Positions 4,960-5,334 of a stretch of 5,334 nucleotides of DNA are shown here, piece after piece. The position numbers and the translations under genes are program-made. The notes under the pieces are model-generated. The model was given only the letters and a program-made list of their open reading frames with translations, made no database searches and was not told the origin of the DNA. Source of the DNA: an archaeon UBA168 (GTDB lineage: Archaea; Thermoproteota; Thermoprotei_A; Marsarchaeales; UBA168); the NCBI GenBank assembly GCA_002507085.1, contig DAYW01000007.1:1-5334 (forward strand), in the 5' to 3' direction. The stretch's first letter is position 1. Each line of letters begins with the position of its first letter.

Positions 4960-5334
4960 ATGTCAGAGCAGGAGAAGCGGTATTGCCCTTACTGCGGTCA
5001 TGAGCTACCTCCTGGGCAAGTATGGTACTGCCCCTACTGTGGATCGTCCTTAAAAGGAGTCCAACTCACCACGAGCTCAACTGCCTCAGGCTCGGAGGTG
5101 CCTCCACGCAGCAAGAGAAAAAGGCCCAGCGGTGTGCTCGCCGTGGGGATCTTATCAATTCTGTCGGGCATAGTCCTATTGTTCCTTGGCGCGGCGATGT
5201 TTGCCATGAGGGTCATGCTAACGCAATCATTGCTCAACCAGCTTAACTCGCAAGTTCTCTCGACTTACGGTATAGAGGTTACTTATTCTGAGATAATGAC
5301 GTACTCGCTCTATATGGGAATCGCGTTTCTGGGG
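4960..5334 (+). CDS. Double zinc-ribbon membrane protein, C-terminus cut by window edge
   Basis: ATG4960 opens a frame that stays open for 125 codons to the right edge. The N-terminus holds two CPYCG knuckles (C9/C12 and C24/C27; YCPYCGHELPPG then YCPYCGSSL), spaced to bind one zinc as a zinc ribbon. A Ser/Thr-rich linker (about 34-50) and a basic stretch SKRKRPS (51-57) follow, then a hydrophobic membrane segment (about 58-83) beginning GVLAVGILSIL. The loop after it is about 84-116, and a second hydrophobic stretch starts near 117 (LYMGIAFLG) and is cut off. The basic residues before the first segment suggest the zinc ribbon is cytoplasmic. Proteins of the type N-terminal zinc ribbon plus two or more membrane helices are common in archaea and mostly uncharacterised. 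It is divergent from Lrp and may share its regulatory region. I do not assign a function. Confidence 0.85.
   Translation, partial: MSEQEKRYCPYCGHELPPGQVWYCPYCGSSLKGVQLTTSSTASGSEVPPRSKRKRPSGVLAVGILSILSGIVLLFLGAAMFAMRVMLTQSLLNQLNSQVLSTYGIEVTYSEIMTYSLYMGIAFLG

Noticed and set aside
5022..5246. Plus-strand 74-codon and minus-strand 67-codon frames near the right edge
   Set aside because: They overlap the zinc-ribbon membrane protein, whose paired CPYCG motifs and membrane segment are far more convincing.

Overview
The window looks archaeal. The evidence is six candidate TATA boxes lying 24-28 nt upstream of start codons with no convincing Shine-Dalgarno site (leaderless-type genes), an archaeal-type cis-prenyltransferase (DGNRRWA motif with an N-terminal extension), a prolidase whose metal ligands align with Pyrococcus prolidase at a constant offset, an Lrp/AsnC regulator of archaeal style, and heavy use of ATA (Ile) and AGG/AGA (Arg) codons. 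Base composition is near balanced. A TACK-lineage archaeon (Thaumarchaeota/Aigarchaeota/Crenarchaeota-like), possibly thermophilic, fits best, but this is a judgement from style and not from a search.

Layout. Positions 1-1166 (minus) hold most of enolase, with its C-terminus cut by the left edge. A 128-bp divergent intergenic region follows. A 52-residue, four-cysteine small protein (1295-1453, plus) comes next and is easy to miss because of its size. It is followed by an M24 prolidase/Xaa-Pro peptidase (1501-2565), whose promoter sits inside a striking 30-bp imperfect palindrome. A cis-prenyltransferase (2574-3356) follows after 8 nt and begins with TTG inside a T7 tract. After a 122-bp gap comes a stomatin/slipin-type SPFH membrane protein (3479-4399) with its own TATA box. 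An Lrp/AsnC regulator (4384-4842, minus) converges on it, the coding ends overlapping by 16 bp. Divergent from the regulator, a double-zinc-ribbon membrane protein begins at 4960 and runs off the right edge.

These are mainly housekeeping genes: glycolysis/gluconeogenesis (enolase), proline-peptide turnover (M24), polyprenyl lipid carrier synthesis for surface glycosylation (UppS), membrane organisation (slipin) and transcription control (Lrp). Only the M24 and UppS genes look like an operon; most others appear to have individual promoters. I see no mobile element, CRISPR array, tRNA or rRNA, and no clear novel multi-gene system. The least ordinary items are the symmetric operator over the M24 promoter, the small Cys4 protein, and the UppS start codon embedded in a potential termination signal. 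No gene-free stretch exceeds 300 bases.
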